From: Amphibalanus amphitrite
Lineage: Eukaryota > Arthropoda > Thecostraca > Balanomorpha > Balanidae
NCBI RefSeq assembly: GCF_019059575.1
Contig: NW_024881713.1
Coordinates: 744,001 to 808,000, forward strand
Length of the DNA stretch: 64,000 bases
Direction of reading: 5' to 3'
Part shown: piece after piece, positions 1-12,799 of the stretch
How positions within the stretch are numbered: position 1 is the stretch's first letter
How the letters are laid out: each line of letters begins with the position of its first letter
Made by a program: the position numbers and the translations under genes
The notes under the pieces: model-generated
What the model saw: only the letters and a program-made list of their open reading frames with translations
The model's database searches: none
Told to the model about the DNA's origin: nothing

Positions 1-1787
1 GGTGTGATGTGAAATACTCTGTGCTGTCTGATGTGCTTTAGCTCCCTGCAGGCTGTCGGAGTGTATAAGCCGCTGCAGTAAACGGACACGTGGATATATT
101 CGTAACAATGGCCTGTATAGCATGACCATAAGGCTGAGCCGCGCTGAGGAATGCCTCGACATGTTTAGAAATCGGCTATTGTCACATTGTGTCAAGTTCA
201 GCCGATCCTCAATTTTATACCTTCTTTTTATTTTTATTGTGCGCGTCGGCTGAATATCGGCGCACGTGGAGAACAATGGGTCATATAACTGGATGGTGGA
301 CTAAAGTAACCGGGAAAACGACCTCAAACTTAACCATTGATTCAAAAATTCAACAGTGAACACGCGTCAACCAGCAGTCGTTGGGGAATTCCATCGAACC
401 CTCCCGAACCTGTCCTTTACCTGCCCTGCAGCTGCGCCGAATATGCCACTCAAAGTGTGTTCGTTAGCCGGAAATGCACCCTTAGCCAGCAGGCCGTTCG
501 TGTCGCCATTGCCAGTGCGCCAGAATCGCCGACAGCCGCGCCGTTTTTGCCGCGCCACTCGGCGTCTTTGTTCTGGCTCATTAGTGGCGCAGTCTTGTCA
601 GAGGTGCGCGGCTAATTTGAATCAGCGAGATCGGGCACCCGCTCCCGAGGGCGGGACCGCCTACGGAGGATTTGTCAGGGCGCACCGGCCGGAAGAATTG
701 GGCCATTTGGCAGGGCTGTTTCACACTGCCAGAAATCAGCGGAATCAGTAGACTGCAATGACCTGCTGATTTGAAGGCATGAAATCGTAGCTTGAACTTG
801 TCAGCTTTTTAAGAGCTGCACGCCCTTCTCGGTACCCTACATTCCAATAATTCAACGTTTCCTCACATTCTTGTTTTCGATAATCTTTCCTTGACTTGTC
901 GACAAAACAAATATTTGTTTTGTCAAACAAATATTTGTTTTGTCGCACCCGTAAGACCAGAAATGCCAAAGTTATCGGTTTCACGTCTCTAATTTCTTGA
1001 AGTTCGAAATCAATGAATTGCATCAGATTTACTATTCAAGCGGTGCAATCAGCCACAAGCCTGCAAGAACTAATGTATACCTCAGGTCTGAAGCATGCTC
1101 CTTGCTATGAGACGGGTCGAGGACAGTCAGAGTAACAGGGCCTCTCGCTGGCCATCTGGTCACTGCAGTCTGCGACCCCAGAAGCGATGGGAACGGGACC
1201 CGGGGGCTCCTCTCAAAGTGGAGATACCCGCCATAGAGCCAGCGTCGGCTTGATTTAGAGCCACATAGCCAATCAAAATGCAAATCAGCCCGGCGGCCGG
1301 CGCGGCGCGCGACAATTGCCGCCCGTGAGAGCGCTGATTGCGCCGCCGCTCCGACTGTCTTCCATTCAGGTGCTGTATGGCCAGATTGGACTCCGACATA
1401 AACAACTATTGTCAGTGGATTAGCTTGTCGAACGCCGCGCGGCTCTTTAAAGCCGTCGTAGTCGAAATGCAGGCCGACCTGACCCCGCCGCCTCCCGCGG
1501 CCCGCGCCCTTCGGGTCGGATGTAGTGTAACAGAACTGATACATAGATGGCTCACTCCTCGCCTGCAAATAGAGGCCCCACTGCCCCGCCATTTGCGTCC
1601 AACGCACGACAGAATTGCCAGAATAGATTCGAGAGTTTCCGAGCAATTTAATGCGCACACATTTGGATATCATCAAACTGCTTCATGCCTTTTTGATTTT
1701 GATTAGGTATCGCAAAATCATTTGCCAAGCATCTCAGATAGAATCAAAGGAAAGGCGGCAAAAGTTTAAGCTTCAAGATGGAATGAC
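1..1787. other. No recognisable gene
   Basis: Moderately GC-rich sequence with several short overlapping frames on both strands (for example 356-751 + and 1032-1676 -). None shows a recognisable domain, splice structure or repeat homology. I see nothing here except the palindrome at 901-945. Confidence 0.5.
901..945. repeat. AT-rich palindrome with tandem duplication
   Basis: Positions 901-924 are a perfect 24-bp palindrome (GACAAAACAAAT and its reverse complement). Its last 20 bases are repeated directly after it (925-944). The result is a short cruciform-capable block. Function unknown. Confidence 0.8.
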
Positions 1788-1791
1788 TTAA

Positions 1792-2680
1792 CCCTCGCAT
1801 GTGTGCGGCGTTTGCCAGCTTCTAATGTGTAGGGGGGGGTCGGTTGGACCCCCCCTTGCCGTTTGGCCCCTGATCGAGCTAGAGCTTCGCGGAAAAAACG
1901 AGCGTGTTGCCCGTGACGAGAGGAAGCCGATGATACCCAATTTTAAGGTCCTAGGTCATTGGTTGACCTTCCAGGTCAGGTCAATGACCCAAAGTCGGGA
2001 AAATCGGGACCTGTTAGAAAGTCGTAAAGTGTGGCTGCTAAGGGGTTTTTCGGGGTGCTGATCACGAATATCGTGTTAGTTTTGATCACAGATGATGTCT
2101 TTAAGCATTTAGACCAGGTCGGGTCAGGTCAGGTCAGGTCAACCAGTAGGCGTCGTGACGGGTATTTGTAGTACGTGTCAACCGCCTCTGACAGCTTCGT
2201 AACATGTTACGAAGGCACCAAAACTACTTCGTAAATGTTCAAATGGTTGCTAAATTCGAATTCAGCTCCAAAAACTAGCCTAGAAACATGTACAGCTCGA
2301 AAAAGTGAACCGAGGTCACCCGAGGTCACCAAAGGTCAATGACCTGACCTGACCTTCAGGTGACCTTGACACCCATCCTAATGCATGGAAGCAACATCAA
2401 ATCACATGTTTGAGCGTTTGAAACCACGAAAAGCTTGCAAACGCGCGGCTAATGCAAGCCGACATACGCAGAATCGAGATTCCGGCCAAACATAGTCTCG
2501 GAAAAGAGGTCACAGGTCAAAGGTCATTTGGGTCAGGGTCATGAAATTTTCAGGGTATGTGTAACATTGATCAATGTGAGGGTACTGAAAGTTTCGTCGC
2601 GATCGGCCGCATTTTACGCGAGTTATTCGCGAAAAACCATGGGGGGGTCCATCCGACCCCCCCCCCTACACATGCGAGGG
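1792..2680 (+). mobile_element. TTAA-flanked G-hairpin element A (piggyBac-like, non-autonomous)
   Basis: The element is flanked by TTAA at 1788-1791 and 2681-2684. The ends CCCTCGCATGTGT and its reverse complement match for 13 bp. A G-run hairpin follows each end (about 1832-1856 and 2641-2666). On the left the tail of the terminal repeat (ATGTGTAGGGG) is repeated at about 1824 after a short spacer. The interior has many AGGTCA/TGACCT words and a 20-bp palindrome, CTTCGTAACATGTTACGAAG, at 2195-2214. No transposase is present. Element E is an inverted copy of the same family. The TTAA duplication and CCC ends suggest piggyBac; the superfamily call is inference. Confidence 0.82.
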
Positions 2681-2684
2681 TTAA

Positions 2685-4398
2685 AATCTGAAAGGAAAGC
2701 GGGTACAGAAGAATTCTGCTATGTGGGAGACAAATAGTGGGAATATCAGTGGCGGACAAATGGGCTCAGTTGGGGCGGAAAATTGCGACGATTGCGGTGG
2801 CCGTTAGCGGACACGCCCCCGCATTAATCTGCGGGGCTGGACGGGCTCGCCCCTATGTCTCCGGCAGACGGCAGACGACAGACGGGTCTACGTCTCCGGC
2901 AGCCGGCGCGGCCCGTGGCCCAGCAAACGGCGAGGAGGACGGGGGAAGGTCACTCAGAGCAGAGGGGGGAGAGGTCCGAGTGAGCTGACCCGTTGCCAGA
3001 AGGCGAAAGCCAGATAGATCTCAGCTTTTCCCTTGGTGTGATGCAATGTTTGGCGAAATATCAAATATACAGGCCTATCCTTCACATCTCCAAAATTAAA
3101 ATAGATTTTGCCCCGTCAGTGGATAAGATTACGAGCTGCGCCATATCGACGACAGGGTGCTCACAACTACAAATTTTACTTTCAATGGATAGTCTGACGG
3201 GTATTTAGCGGGTGTGCAGACTGTGCTAGGTGTTAGCGATGGGCGCGAGCTCAGAGAGAATGGCGGGTCCTGTACGGTGCACTGCGCTAATACTTCTGAA
3301 TACGCGACTCCCTCTAAATGACTAAGACTTTTGGTCCTCCAGGAAATCGTGTGAATCAGAGTCCCGAACTCCCGACGCAGGGGGTGGGTCCCATTCCCAC
3401 TTCCACCCTCGCCCTTCTGTTCAAAGTTATAACTCTACTTTAGTCAAACAGCCTCTTCAAACGCCACTGATCTGGGTAATCGATAGAGTGAGTCAGATAG
3501 TCCAACATCAGAGTCCCGCTGTATTTATTCGTAGAACGGTAGCTGGCAGCAGGGCGCCACTGCTGTCATAATCACTAATCATCCAAACAGCGCGCCACTC
3601 AGGCAGTGGTGCCAAAGCGACACGTTAACCCCGAACGAGTGGGGTAAGCTCACCTATACACTGCTTCCGGCCCTATTACAGCGTATGTACGGGCTACACG
3701 ATCATGTCATGTGACATTGGTGCCAGCGTCCCTTTTTGTACAGTGTTCTATCACTACAGCGGCGCCGGCGAGCGTCGTCACATCACCTCCCCAAGCAACC
3801 GCTCCTCCCGGCCAGACCCACCCACCGCCCCAGTCCTCCTCCCTCCCCAATCACCCCCCCCCCCTCCCCACCTGTCATCGGCTCGTCGTCGGCCGTTCGC
3901 AGTTCTAGTGAACATTGAAAGTTGACAGGGCCTGCGAGTTGCGGTCCAGGTCGACGAGGGTTCGATGGCTCAAGAAACAATGGGCTTACGATTCACGATT
4001 TATAGTAACCGTGGATACGTCAAGCTAACACCGGCTATAGTTGCTCACTGCTCAGGTTAACACCTGCTCTTGGGATAAGTAAAGAGGGACAATATGGAGC
4101 TTGATGCTTAGTGCTCAGGTCAAAGCGGATGCTTCCCATGTCAGTGAATGAGAGGTCGTGCCCCAGATCAGTACGGTGTCTCTCTCCAGGTCAGCAGTGT
4201 GCCCTGCCCAGAGGTGACGGCTATACCGCCGCCCTGCCCAGCCCGGGCCGTGCGGGGGAGGCAGGGTGGCATACCGGTCTCGTTGGACGGCCGAGGGGTG
4301 CCGACGGACAGCGCATTTGTAAACTGTGAGTGGCAGCGTGCTGGCTCCGGCAGCGGGCGACGGGTCAGGGGAGTATAGGTCAGTCGATCGGAGGGAGA

Positions 4399-4403
<5 letters not shown>
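2685..4403. other. No recognisable gene; C-rich tract inside
   Basis: Nothing recognisable apart from a strongly pyrimidine-rich stretch at about 3785-3875 with runs of C. Open frames here are short, overlap on both strands and look like chance. Confidence 0.5.

Positions 4404-4475
<72 letters not shown>
4404..4475. repeat. (GA)n microsatellite
   Basis: An uninterrupted GA dinucleotide repeat of about 36 units. The Ser-Leu and Arg-Glu frames that run through it are repeat shadows. Confidence 0.97.
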
Positions 4476-4478
<3 letters not shown>

Positions 4479-4685
4479 TTTCCGAGAAGATGTGAGGGAA
4501 ACACACGATGAACATACGAGCATTTGACAATATATGGTGAGAGCTTGCTCATCATGATGATTAATCAATCATAAACATTCCGCGCAGGGCGTTTTAGGAT
4601 ATTTCCACACACTTATTTCTGAAGCCAGTGAGGTGTAGTAACAGGCACAACTACTCGAAATGCCATTGCAGGTGTTGTTCATAAA

Positions 4686-4816
4686 CTAATTACACTTTGG
4701 ATGGTTTCTTTTGGGATTATTATCTGGGATAATAATATCTAACCCAGACATGGACTTCTGAGTTAGATATTGTTATCCCAGAGAATAATCCGAAAAGTAG
4801 CCATCCATAGCTAATT
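4686..4816. repeat. Imperfect foldback, about 130 bp
   Basis: Two arms of about 55 bp (roughly 4686-4742 and 4762-4816) are imperfect reverse complements around a loop of about 17-20 nt near CAGACATGGACTTCTGA. Matching blocks include TGGGATAATAATATCTAAC against GTTAGATATTGTTATCCCA, and GGATGG against CCATCC. It could be a small foldback MITE or a hairpin RNA precursor. I see no clear target duplication. Confidence 0.65.
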
Positions 4817-5350
4817 TCCTGGGAAAAAATGATTTTAAAACAACTAATTACACTTCTTTACATGAACGTTACCAAATTTGGTAATAAGCAAAATTGTCTA
4901 AAAAAAGTGAAAAGGAGAATAATCAAAATAAACGGTGAAAGAGTTGCTCCGTTGTTTCTAGAGGATGCCAATTACACGTAAGAATTAGAATATCTTCTGC
5001 ATACCGTCATAGCTCTCACGGCAAGTCTCCTGCAATTAAGCAGGTGATTTATCAGACTGCAAATCAAGCTTTACCGTCGTCCAATGCTCGTCATGACAGC
5101 TGTTATTGTCGTGTTGGCGCCCAGCGCCCCATAAACATGTAAATATTCCGCCGTGCAAATCTCAGCGCGCGACAGCGCCAGCGCGCTTTGTCTGGCAACA
5201 AACTGCCGCCGATCTGGCAACAGCGCCATAAAACCTCCACACTCATCTTACGAATCGCCGTTTTACGAGTCGGTCCACCTAGGGGACACGCGGACCGGTG
5301 CCGCAGGGACCAGGCAGAGATGATCGACTGTGGCTCTTGACGCGAGGACT
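4817..5350. other. No recognisable gene
   Basis: AT-rich to mixed sequence with no feature I can support. Confidence 0.5.
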
Positions 5351-5358
5351 GCTTTGTA

Positions 5359-5711
5359 TTTTTTTTTTTTATAAATTTAGTCCGAACCTTCTGATGGGAA
5401 GGATTCACAAGGCCAGAGCCACCGCTAAGCGAAGCTTGTGGCGGTGATCCTACCCTCTACCCTCCGAGCGCGCAATTCCAGTTCTATGGCAGAATTTAGA
5501 GTCCAAAGTTTAACGTGCGCACATAGCCGCGCACGGCCGGTCCCCTCACTGACTTCACCTGGCTACGGCCTGCCACCAACCACAACCATACCTGTCAGGA
5601 GGCCCATAAATGTCAAGCGCCCGTCGCGCTTCGAACCCGGACTGTTGTAACCGGGAACGCGTGCTCTCACCACGTGGAGTCCAACGCTCTACCAACTGAG
5701 CTACGGGACCG
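5359..5711 (-). mobile_element. tRNA-derived SINE
   Basis: Read on the minus strand, the head is tRNA-like. It has a clear RNA polymerase III A box (TAGCTCAGTTGGTAGAGC, about 5682-5699 on the plus strand as its complement) and a B-box-like GGTTCGAAGC near 5625-5640. The gap between the boxes and the weak T and acceptor stems do not fit a functional tRNA. The body of about 250 bp ends in a 12-bp A tail, seen as T at 5359-5370. Flanking words GCTTTGTA (5351-5358) and GCTTTTGTA (5712-5720) look like a target-site duplication with a one-base indel. That places the ends and supports retroposition. Confidence 0.7.
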
Positions 5712-6458
5712 GCTTTTGTACATAGAGCTTACAGGCTACAGCAACAGCAGTATGCCTAGTGAGTCATTTTTAACTACAAACTCCACCAATAACTCTCACT
5801 CCAAATAGTAATATCATGCATTGATGCAATTCAACAGATTCCCCAATTCTGTCTGCTTTTGTTGGATTGTGTCGCCCCTGTCTGTTTCGGCCATTCATAG
5901 GACTAAGCCATGGGATTATTAGCGGGAGTCGTCGAGCTGATTGGCCCTCAGACTGATGTCAGGTGTCAGGTTTGTCCTCGATGCTGAGTAGTGAGTATGT
6001 GGGCTGAGTGTGTGCCGGTGGGACGGATCATCGAGCCGGTCCAACGGTCACCCCCAATGGTATTGTCCTTCTGGAGCACACCACCTATACATATACCGTC
6101 TGATTAGCTCTGGTGAGGTGACCATCAGCCCTGAACAGGGAAGCGAAATCAAGAATACTGTTGGGCTGATCCTGAAAATGAAAAAAAATGCTCCAGGCGG
6201 ATGCTCAAACTTCAACGTTTGCTTTGATTGGTCAGTTGAAGGATCAGTCGTGCAGTGCAATATGAAGCGGTACTGAAGCACATCAGTATTGTTTCTTTGG
6301 TCATTGATTGGATCTGTGGTTGGAACATGAGAGCCGTGCATGGACATTATCCCGGGTTACACATTGGTGTTGAATGTGAGATCAATTGTGATGGTCAGTT
6401 TCTCACATAAAAACGCCTTGCAGCGACCGTCGGCGGCAAAGGCTGCAAATCTGCGGCA
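5712..6458. other. No recognisable gene
   Basis: Unremarkable sequence. An 88-codon frame at 6010-6276 (+) and a 99-codon frame opposite it show no recognisable motif. Confidence 0.5.
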
Positions 6459-6462
6459 TTAA

Positions 6463-7648
6463 CCCGGCAGGCGGTGGGCCTACCAGCCACCTTCCACGCG
6501 GTGGGGGGGCACTTTTTTGCCCCCCCCCCGTATCTCCGAAACTACTGGACGGATCCGGAAAATTCAAACGGCGTTCGATAGCCCTGTCAAATTTGTCGAA
6601 GGAAACCAAATTTCATTGACCTCGGGGTCACCGATGACGTCACAGGTCAGGTCAAAGATAAAATGTTTCACCGTTCACAGGGCTTCTAGGGAAAGCGCTA
6701 TAACACCGAGTAAAACGCATTTTGTCGAAAATCAGCGATAAGGCGTCAGTTGTCTAGTATATATGTTGCTATTAGAGGTCACTGGTTATATCAGGTCAGG
6801 TCACAGGTCAGGTCATCAAAGGTCACCAAGGGTCACCACATGAGCCCAACTTTACTAAGGTTATGTGATGCATGTTTTATGGCCAGTTTTTCATTTCCAA
6901 CTCAATGGTGTTGGTTATAAGACCATCAGGTACGGTTTAGGTCACTTTCTGGTGGAGGTCAGGTCAAGGTCAGGTCAAAAAAGGTCAAATTTCAAAGTTG
7001 ATATTTTTGCATAAAATGGTTATCGATTCGATGCAGCTCGTCACGGGAAGTCTAATGGTGGTCTTTGTTTTGCGCTACGAGGTCTAGAATTGCTAAAAAT
7101 TGAGTTTGAAAATTTGACGTCATCAATTTTGAACAGTTTTTTCGCTATAACTTGGCCAAAAAACGAGGTATCGATCTCAAATTTGGTATGTGAATAGAAG
7201 GCGGTAGGGACTATCACATATATTCCGGTTTTTTCGAAATTCAAAAAACTTTTTGGATTTTTTGGCTATTATATTCAAAAAATCTATTTTTTGATTTTTG
7301 GGGGTCAAAATCCAAAAAAAATCGAAAAACCGAAATAGCAGTTTAATAGCCCTTTTGATTCCACACCTTTTATGTCTAAAACATTTTTCTGTATCTCTAA
7401 AGCTGTAGGCCTGACAGCTCTTCCCGCGAAACCTTTTTTGGGGTCGAAAATGGCAAAAATGACGTCACTCTTACGTCATTAGCGGCCAACCTATCATAGT
7501 CTTTGGAAAAAATTTTGGTCACCATGTGCGCTAGCTGCTCCCGGGAGGGTACTGAAAGTTTGGTGACGATCGGCGCAGCGGTTCTCAAGATATAGCGAAA
7601 AAAGTAAAGGGGGGGGGGGCAAAAAAATGCCCCCCACCGCCTGGAAGG
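6463..7648 (+). mobile_element. TTAA-flanked G-hairpin element B
   Basis: Flanked by TTAA at 6459-6462 and 7649-7652. The left end CCCGGCAGGCGGTGGG mirrors the right end, whose reverse complement is CCTTCCAGGCGGTGGG. G/C-run hairpins enclosing GCA-T-run cores sit at about 6502-6530 and 7610-7640. On the left, GCGGTGGG is repeated about 30 bp in, before the G run. The interior has dense AGGTCA words (for example 6640-6850 and 6955-6990) and a T/A-rich block at 7230-7340. Element D is the same family in the same orientation. There is no coding capacity for a transposase. Confidence 0.82.
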
Positions 7649-7652
7649 TTAA

Positions 7653-10011
7653 TCAGGACTCTTCCATTCATTAGGGAAGCGGTGCACTGGCCTTCCGAGT
7701 AAGTGCGGGTCAATGGAATAAAAGTAATCCTGAACAGCCCACTGTGCGGCACTGCTGCTGCACAATGACAATTGACACCGGTAGCCAGGGAAGGACAGGC
7801 TCGTTAACCGGTCCGGGTCTTCACAGCATTCACAGTGCACACAGAGCAAGTAGTTGTAATTACAGGCCATCATTCAATTATCTAGACTCGGAGAAATAAA
7901 AATGCAAATGGACATTGATAAGCAGCTTCTGCCTTCTGAAGAATAATTTGACTAGTCTTACCGTATCTGGGCTGGGGTATTTTTACAGCGCAATGCTGAT
8001 TAGGCTCCATAATTGGTCATTAGTGCCAACACGTTAACGTTATCAGTGTTCGTTGAAGTGGGCTCATCTCTGATCTGTCGGCACACAAAAGATAACGACC
8101 AGTGGGGCGATCCGTCAGTGCAGCCTCTGCCGTCTGCAGGCCTCGGTACGAGCCGGCAGAGCTGCAGTTTCCCATCATTCAGCGAAGGGCCCAGCATGAG
8201 AACAGCCACCAGACCTCAGCCAAAAGGCGGGTGTACATATGTTGTCGTTGCTGAATCGACGCATCACGTATCACGTATCCCGTGGGTTCCTGTGCTGCGG
8301 ATTGAGCGGGACTTCAGACCAAAAGTATAATGCCAGAATCGCCCGAATGCTCCGGGACCACCTCCTCCCCCCACAACCAGCCGCCCTCGCTGACAGGTTA
8401 CAGGTGTCACTGTGTTACAGGTCTGCTGGTCGGTCGGTGTGTCAGGTCGGTCTGGGTGCCCGACGGCAGTCAGTCGGTCATCGGCGGTGCCCTCCCTGCC
8501 GACAGTTCGACTCGTCGGCTTCCAAATCCAGGTCACCTGCGTGGAGACCGCATTGGGGGCGTGCCCGTTCTCGGGGACACGTGTGTTGTTTCGGTCAGAC
8601 GTGGGAGCTGGCGTGACGACGTGTAGCGAATTCCGCGCGCTCAGGGCCTTGACGGGACGCGGCGCCTGCCACAGCCGTGTTACAGGTCTGCAGGCATACA
8701 CCCATCGGTGCTAGTCCTATTGAATGGCGACCCCGATCAGCAAAAAGCTACGATCGACCCCCGGCCCGGTCGGGCGCTGATTCGAGCCGCTCACCGCGCG
8801 GCCACAATGCCGTATTTAGCATAGCGCCATCTTCTTAACATAAACCGCGCATTAATAAGCGGCCACGGGTCGTCAGCGTCGCCGATGACGCCGGTCAGAA
8901 TGACGACCCGGCGCGGCGGCGGGGGCGCCGTCTTTGTCCGACGCGGCGCCCCCGCGGCGCCCCGGCCGGCGCACTCGGGCCGGCACTGAGTCGATTGGTG
9001 GTGTCTTTTTTAGTGCGCGGGTCCCCGCTGTGCGGCAGCACTGTTGATTCATGAGCAGCACCGCGCACAATCGGGCCGATGTCAAACAGAGGGGTATGGG
9101 TCCGGTCGGCCGCCCGGGCGGCGCGGGTCGTCCGGTGTTGGAGCCTTCCGGGTCACTTGCGACGTGCTGCGGCGATCCCACGAAGAGAGGGAGGGGGTAT
9201 GTTGGCTCTGCAGCGGTCTGGGACAGACAATGGCACGTGCACAGAGCGCGCGGCGCGTGCCGGCCGGGTACACGGCGCCGGTGGTCCCCGGCGCACCTCC
9301 GAGTCGACGATAAACAGGCGGGAAGAGCGCAGTCATCGCCGCAATGGATGGCGGTTCGCCCCGGGGGTCGCCGCGACTCATCTCCCGGCGGGTTGGAATC
9401 GCTGCACCGCTGGGCATGGTTCCGCGACACTGATGGGAAACGGGCTCCGCGGGGTCGCAAAAACAGCCGCCGCCGCTGACCCGGCAAGGCCGGCCTGTTT
9501 GGAAGGTGCCGGTCACAGGACGGACGGTGGTGAGTTGGGGTATGGTGAGGTGAGTCTCGCGCAGGTCGTCCGCCACGGCTGGGCGAGTCGCGCTGCCGAG
9601 GACCGATCCGCTGACATACGGTGACGTGGTGGCCGTTACAGAGGCGGCCGTCGAGGGTCGTCTGTTAGAGACATGGCTGATATCCCCTCAGAGGTGTGAT
9701 CAGAGCAATAGGTCTGTTTTATTACGGCATAAATCCCGATAGCGTTAGTCGCAGACATGAATGAACGCAGTGCAAAGACATCAGACAGATGGCATCAGGC
9801 ACATGTGTCTTCTCTGTGTCTCCGATACGGAGATTGTCTACAGGCCAGAGGAGGGTCGATGCGGCACGGTAGATCGGCAGATCACCTTGGGTCTCCGGTC
9901 TGTGTTGCTGCAAGGCATGCCATGCATGCAAGATTCAATTATGCAAGATAGGTACGCGATCGACATCAGATAGGTACTCAGTAAGGGAGATTGGTATTCA
10001 ACCTCAGCATT
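7653..10011. other. No recognisable gene; GC-rich stretch
   Basis: Positions about 8340-9660 are GC- and CpG-rich with many overlapping frames on both strands (up to 204 codons, 8873-9487 -). None has a recognisable domain, and several overlap in opposite frames, as expected of GC-rich DNA. An unmethylated CpG-rich regulatory region or an unrecognised exon cannot be excluded. Confidence 0.45.
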
Positions 10012-10015
10012 TTAA

Positions 10016-11021
10016 CCCGCGCACCGACGGGGGTCTGCGCCAACTTAGTACCGACGGGGGGGGGGGCGGATGACCGCCCCCCCCCCCCTGAGATCTCGAG
10101 AACGAAGCAAGATAGCGACAAGCGGTAAACGGCATCGGATACGCACGGTCAAGATCTACAATTTTTACTAAGGTCATTTTCAGGTCAGGTCAATGATGAC
10201 GTCACAGGGGTCGAAAAAGTCAAAATGGCGGCGCTAAATATGGAGAGAGTTTTTCTCGAATAACTTTCGAATTAGTCAAGATAGGAACAAACTAAGGGCA
10301 TCATCGTGATCCTCTCGTCAATCCGCATCGAATGATATATATGTTGACCTCGAAAGGTCAAGGTCAAAGGTTGACCTCAGGTCACGTGACCTCGAGGTCA
10401 TCATGTATATCATTCGATGCGTTCTTACGAGCTGAACACAATGAGACCATCCACGCGTCTGTATCTTGTTCCTGTACGGAGTTATTGGCCAAAAACCTTT
10501 GGTGACCTTTGATGACGTCACATGACCTCACAGCTGCCCAACAGCAAAACAGACCTCAAGGTAGTGAAGGTTGATCGTATATGAAGTCATGTATGGTATA
10601 TGGGGCCATTCCGACCCGTTTTAGTGGTAAAAACAGGGAGTTGATTTTTCCCCCATTGACTTATAATGGGGAGGTCGCGAAATTGACCTGACCTTAGGTC
10701 ACCGATATCAAAATTCCGAGATATACAAATTGTAGCTACTAATGACCTAATAACATCCTGCGACTTTCAAAGGCCTCCGACATCTACTGTAGCTCTGGCA
10801 CGGTGACAAAGTTGCAAAAAAGTGACTTGAGGTTGGGTCATTCAAAGTGACCTGGTGACCTGACCTTGAAAGGTAGGAGGTTCAAACTTGCACACCATGT
10901 GTAAAATTGATAAGGGAATAGTCATACCAAATTTCGCGGCGCTACGCGCCGCGGTTTTCCCGCTATTCGCGAAAAACCTCAGGGGGGGGCGGATATCCGC
11001 CCCCCCCCGTCGGTGCGCGGG
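10016..11021 (+). mobile_element. TTAA-flanked G-hairpin element C
   Basis: Flanked by TTAA at 10012-10015 and 11022-11025. Terminal repeats are CCCGCGCACCGACGGGGG and its mirror. On the left ACCGACGGGGG is repeated about 35 bp in, ahead of the G run. Hairpins lie at about 10058-10088 and 10982-11009; the right one has the core CGGATATCCG. Centrally, GCATCGAATGATATA and its inverted copy bracket a block of AGGTCA words and CACGTG (about 10323-10420). Element F is a diverged copy in the opposite orientation. A 67-codon minus-strand frame (10318-10521) is shared with F but is not clearly coding. Confidence 0.82.
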
Positions 11022-11025
11022 TTAA

Positions 11026-12401
11026 TATTCTTATTTTGGCGAAACCTATATGTTCGGTCGACGTTGCAAGCAATATCAGTGCAGTTTTCCAGCAAGCCTC
11101 GCTACCATTTAGTTGATTATGACGCTGCCATCATACCGTTAGAACGGCCCGGATACCAAGGATTGTCGCATTTGCAATTCATTTCATTTCGTAACAGACC
11201 ATTTCCCCAACTTTCGGCAGACTGGAACCGTCCAAAACGCTCTGGAGCGAATTCAACAGCCTCTTAGGCTTACAGCATCTTCAGCATTGCACATTTGGGG
11301 GGACGAAGTCGAGCAGAAAGGCTGTCAGCGGCATGATTCAACGATGTAACGTGCCCATGCGACACTTGTGAGGCCTAGTTTCGGTTTATGATGGCCGGAA
11401 AACAGACGCTGAGTGGTTTCTAAATCGCTGATCGGTGGCCTTTCGATGTCAAGTGAGACGATGCCGGAAGGCCAACTTTAGTTTATGGGACAAGAGTCAA
11501 CTGCGATGCGACATACGAGTATAACTGGTAAAACACAACCCGTCACCGAACAATTAAAATGCGCATCAGACAAATTAAATGTAAATCAAAATGCGCAATA
11601 TACAAATACATGTATATTGTATAATTTTGCACGCCTATGTCTTTCGCAAAAAGCCATGGTTTGAATGCTGATTAAACGTAAAAGCATTCGCCGTCGCTGC
11701 CTTACATACTTTTGTCGCTGAGTGATTTGTACAATCTAATCTGCCAACTTCTCAAGGATTCAGTGAATTCCGAATTGCAAACGTTGCTTGAATTCAAACT
11801 CGATGTTGAGAGCTCATCGTACCTGTAACCACGGAGAGAAGCCAGATCGTTGCCGTGCGCGGAACTTCCGGTATAAGGAGGAGCCACCACGGCGCCGAGC
11901 CGCCTGAGTTTACGGCGCTATCCATCCGCAGTGGGCGGATGTTTGACCGCCGAGGCTCGTGGCCACTAAATCAGAACCCGAGTGAAATACAGTCCACGGC
12001 GGGGCAGGCCGTCACCTCCGGAGACAGGCGCACAGCAGGACAGGAAGACGAACGGCCGAGGGGGATTATTCCAAACTCATGAGGCCAATAACTCGCTTAC
12101 AGTATGGCCGAGTCTGTCAGGAGCAGGACACGTGGGCACACCGGAAGACCAAAGTTAATGCTTAGTTGATCGAAAACCCAAACAAGCGGACAAAGGAAGC
12201 TGCACACCAGAACTATACCACCGTAACAGGATGGACAGTGGGCATTAGTCGTAACTCTTGCCATATGGCCAGTCTAGGATCGGGAACAGCTCGGCTGCCG
12301 CCGTTCCACCGCCAGGGGTGAGGCGCGGCGGCGGCCACCCTCCAGTCCGTGACCGGATCGCCTGTGCTGTATGAAGTAGGTATCCGCTGGCAGACGGCTG
12401 T
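11026..12401. other. No recognisable gene
   Basis: Mixed sequence, GC-rich after about 11850. No feature I can support. Confidence 0.5.
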
Positions 12402-12553
12402 AAAAGGCTGTAAAAGGTCGGCAGCTCGCTGTAACAGGTCGGCAGCTCGCTGTATCAGGTTTGCAGCTCGCTGTAACAGGTCGGCAGCTCGTTGCAGCAG
12501 GTTGGCAGCTCGCTGTAACAGGTCGGCAGCTCGCTGTAACAGGTCGGCAGCTG
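12402..12553. repeat. 21-bp minisatellite, about 7 copies
   Basis: Tandem variants of AACAGGTCGGCAGCTCGCTGT. The repetitive protein frame on the plus strand is a shadow of the repeat. Confidence 0.92.
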
Positions 12554-12799
12554 AGCTAGATCGTCTGACGCTGGGTAGGGCGAGCTACTCATTAGCGGCC
12601 TGCGGCGTAATGTTGGCAGCAAAAAGCCGATCGGCTCGATGGGATTCCCTGGTCGCCGGAAAAGGTACAGCCCACCGCTAAAGTAATGTAGGGTTTTACC
12701 AATCAATCTCAACGGTTGGCTTTGACTGGCGATTGTTTAATGCGGAGTGATCAAAAAGAAGATGTCAATAGCTAAAGTTGCAGCTGCAAGGGTGACGAT

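Noticed and set aside
4115..4568. Ser-Leu or Arg-Glu repeat proteins
   Set aside because: Shadows of the GA microsatellite.
5625..5711. Functional tRNA gene on the minus strand
   Set aside because: The A box is good but the arms do not fold into a standard cloverleaf and the box spacing is too long. The A tail and flanking duplication show a SINE.
8873..9624. Overlapping 140-204 codon frames on both strands
   Set aside because: GC-rich DNA with few chance stops. No recognisable domain, and several frames overlap.
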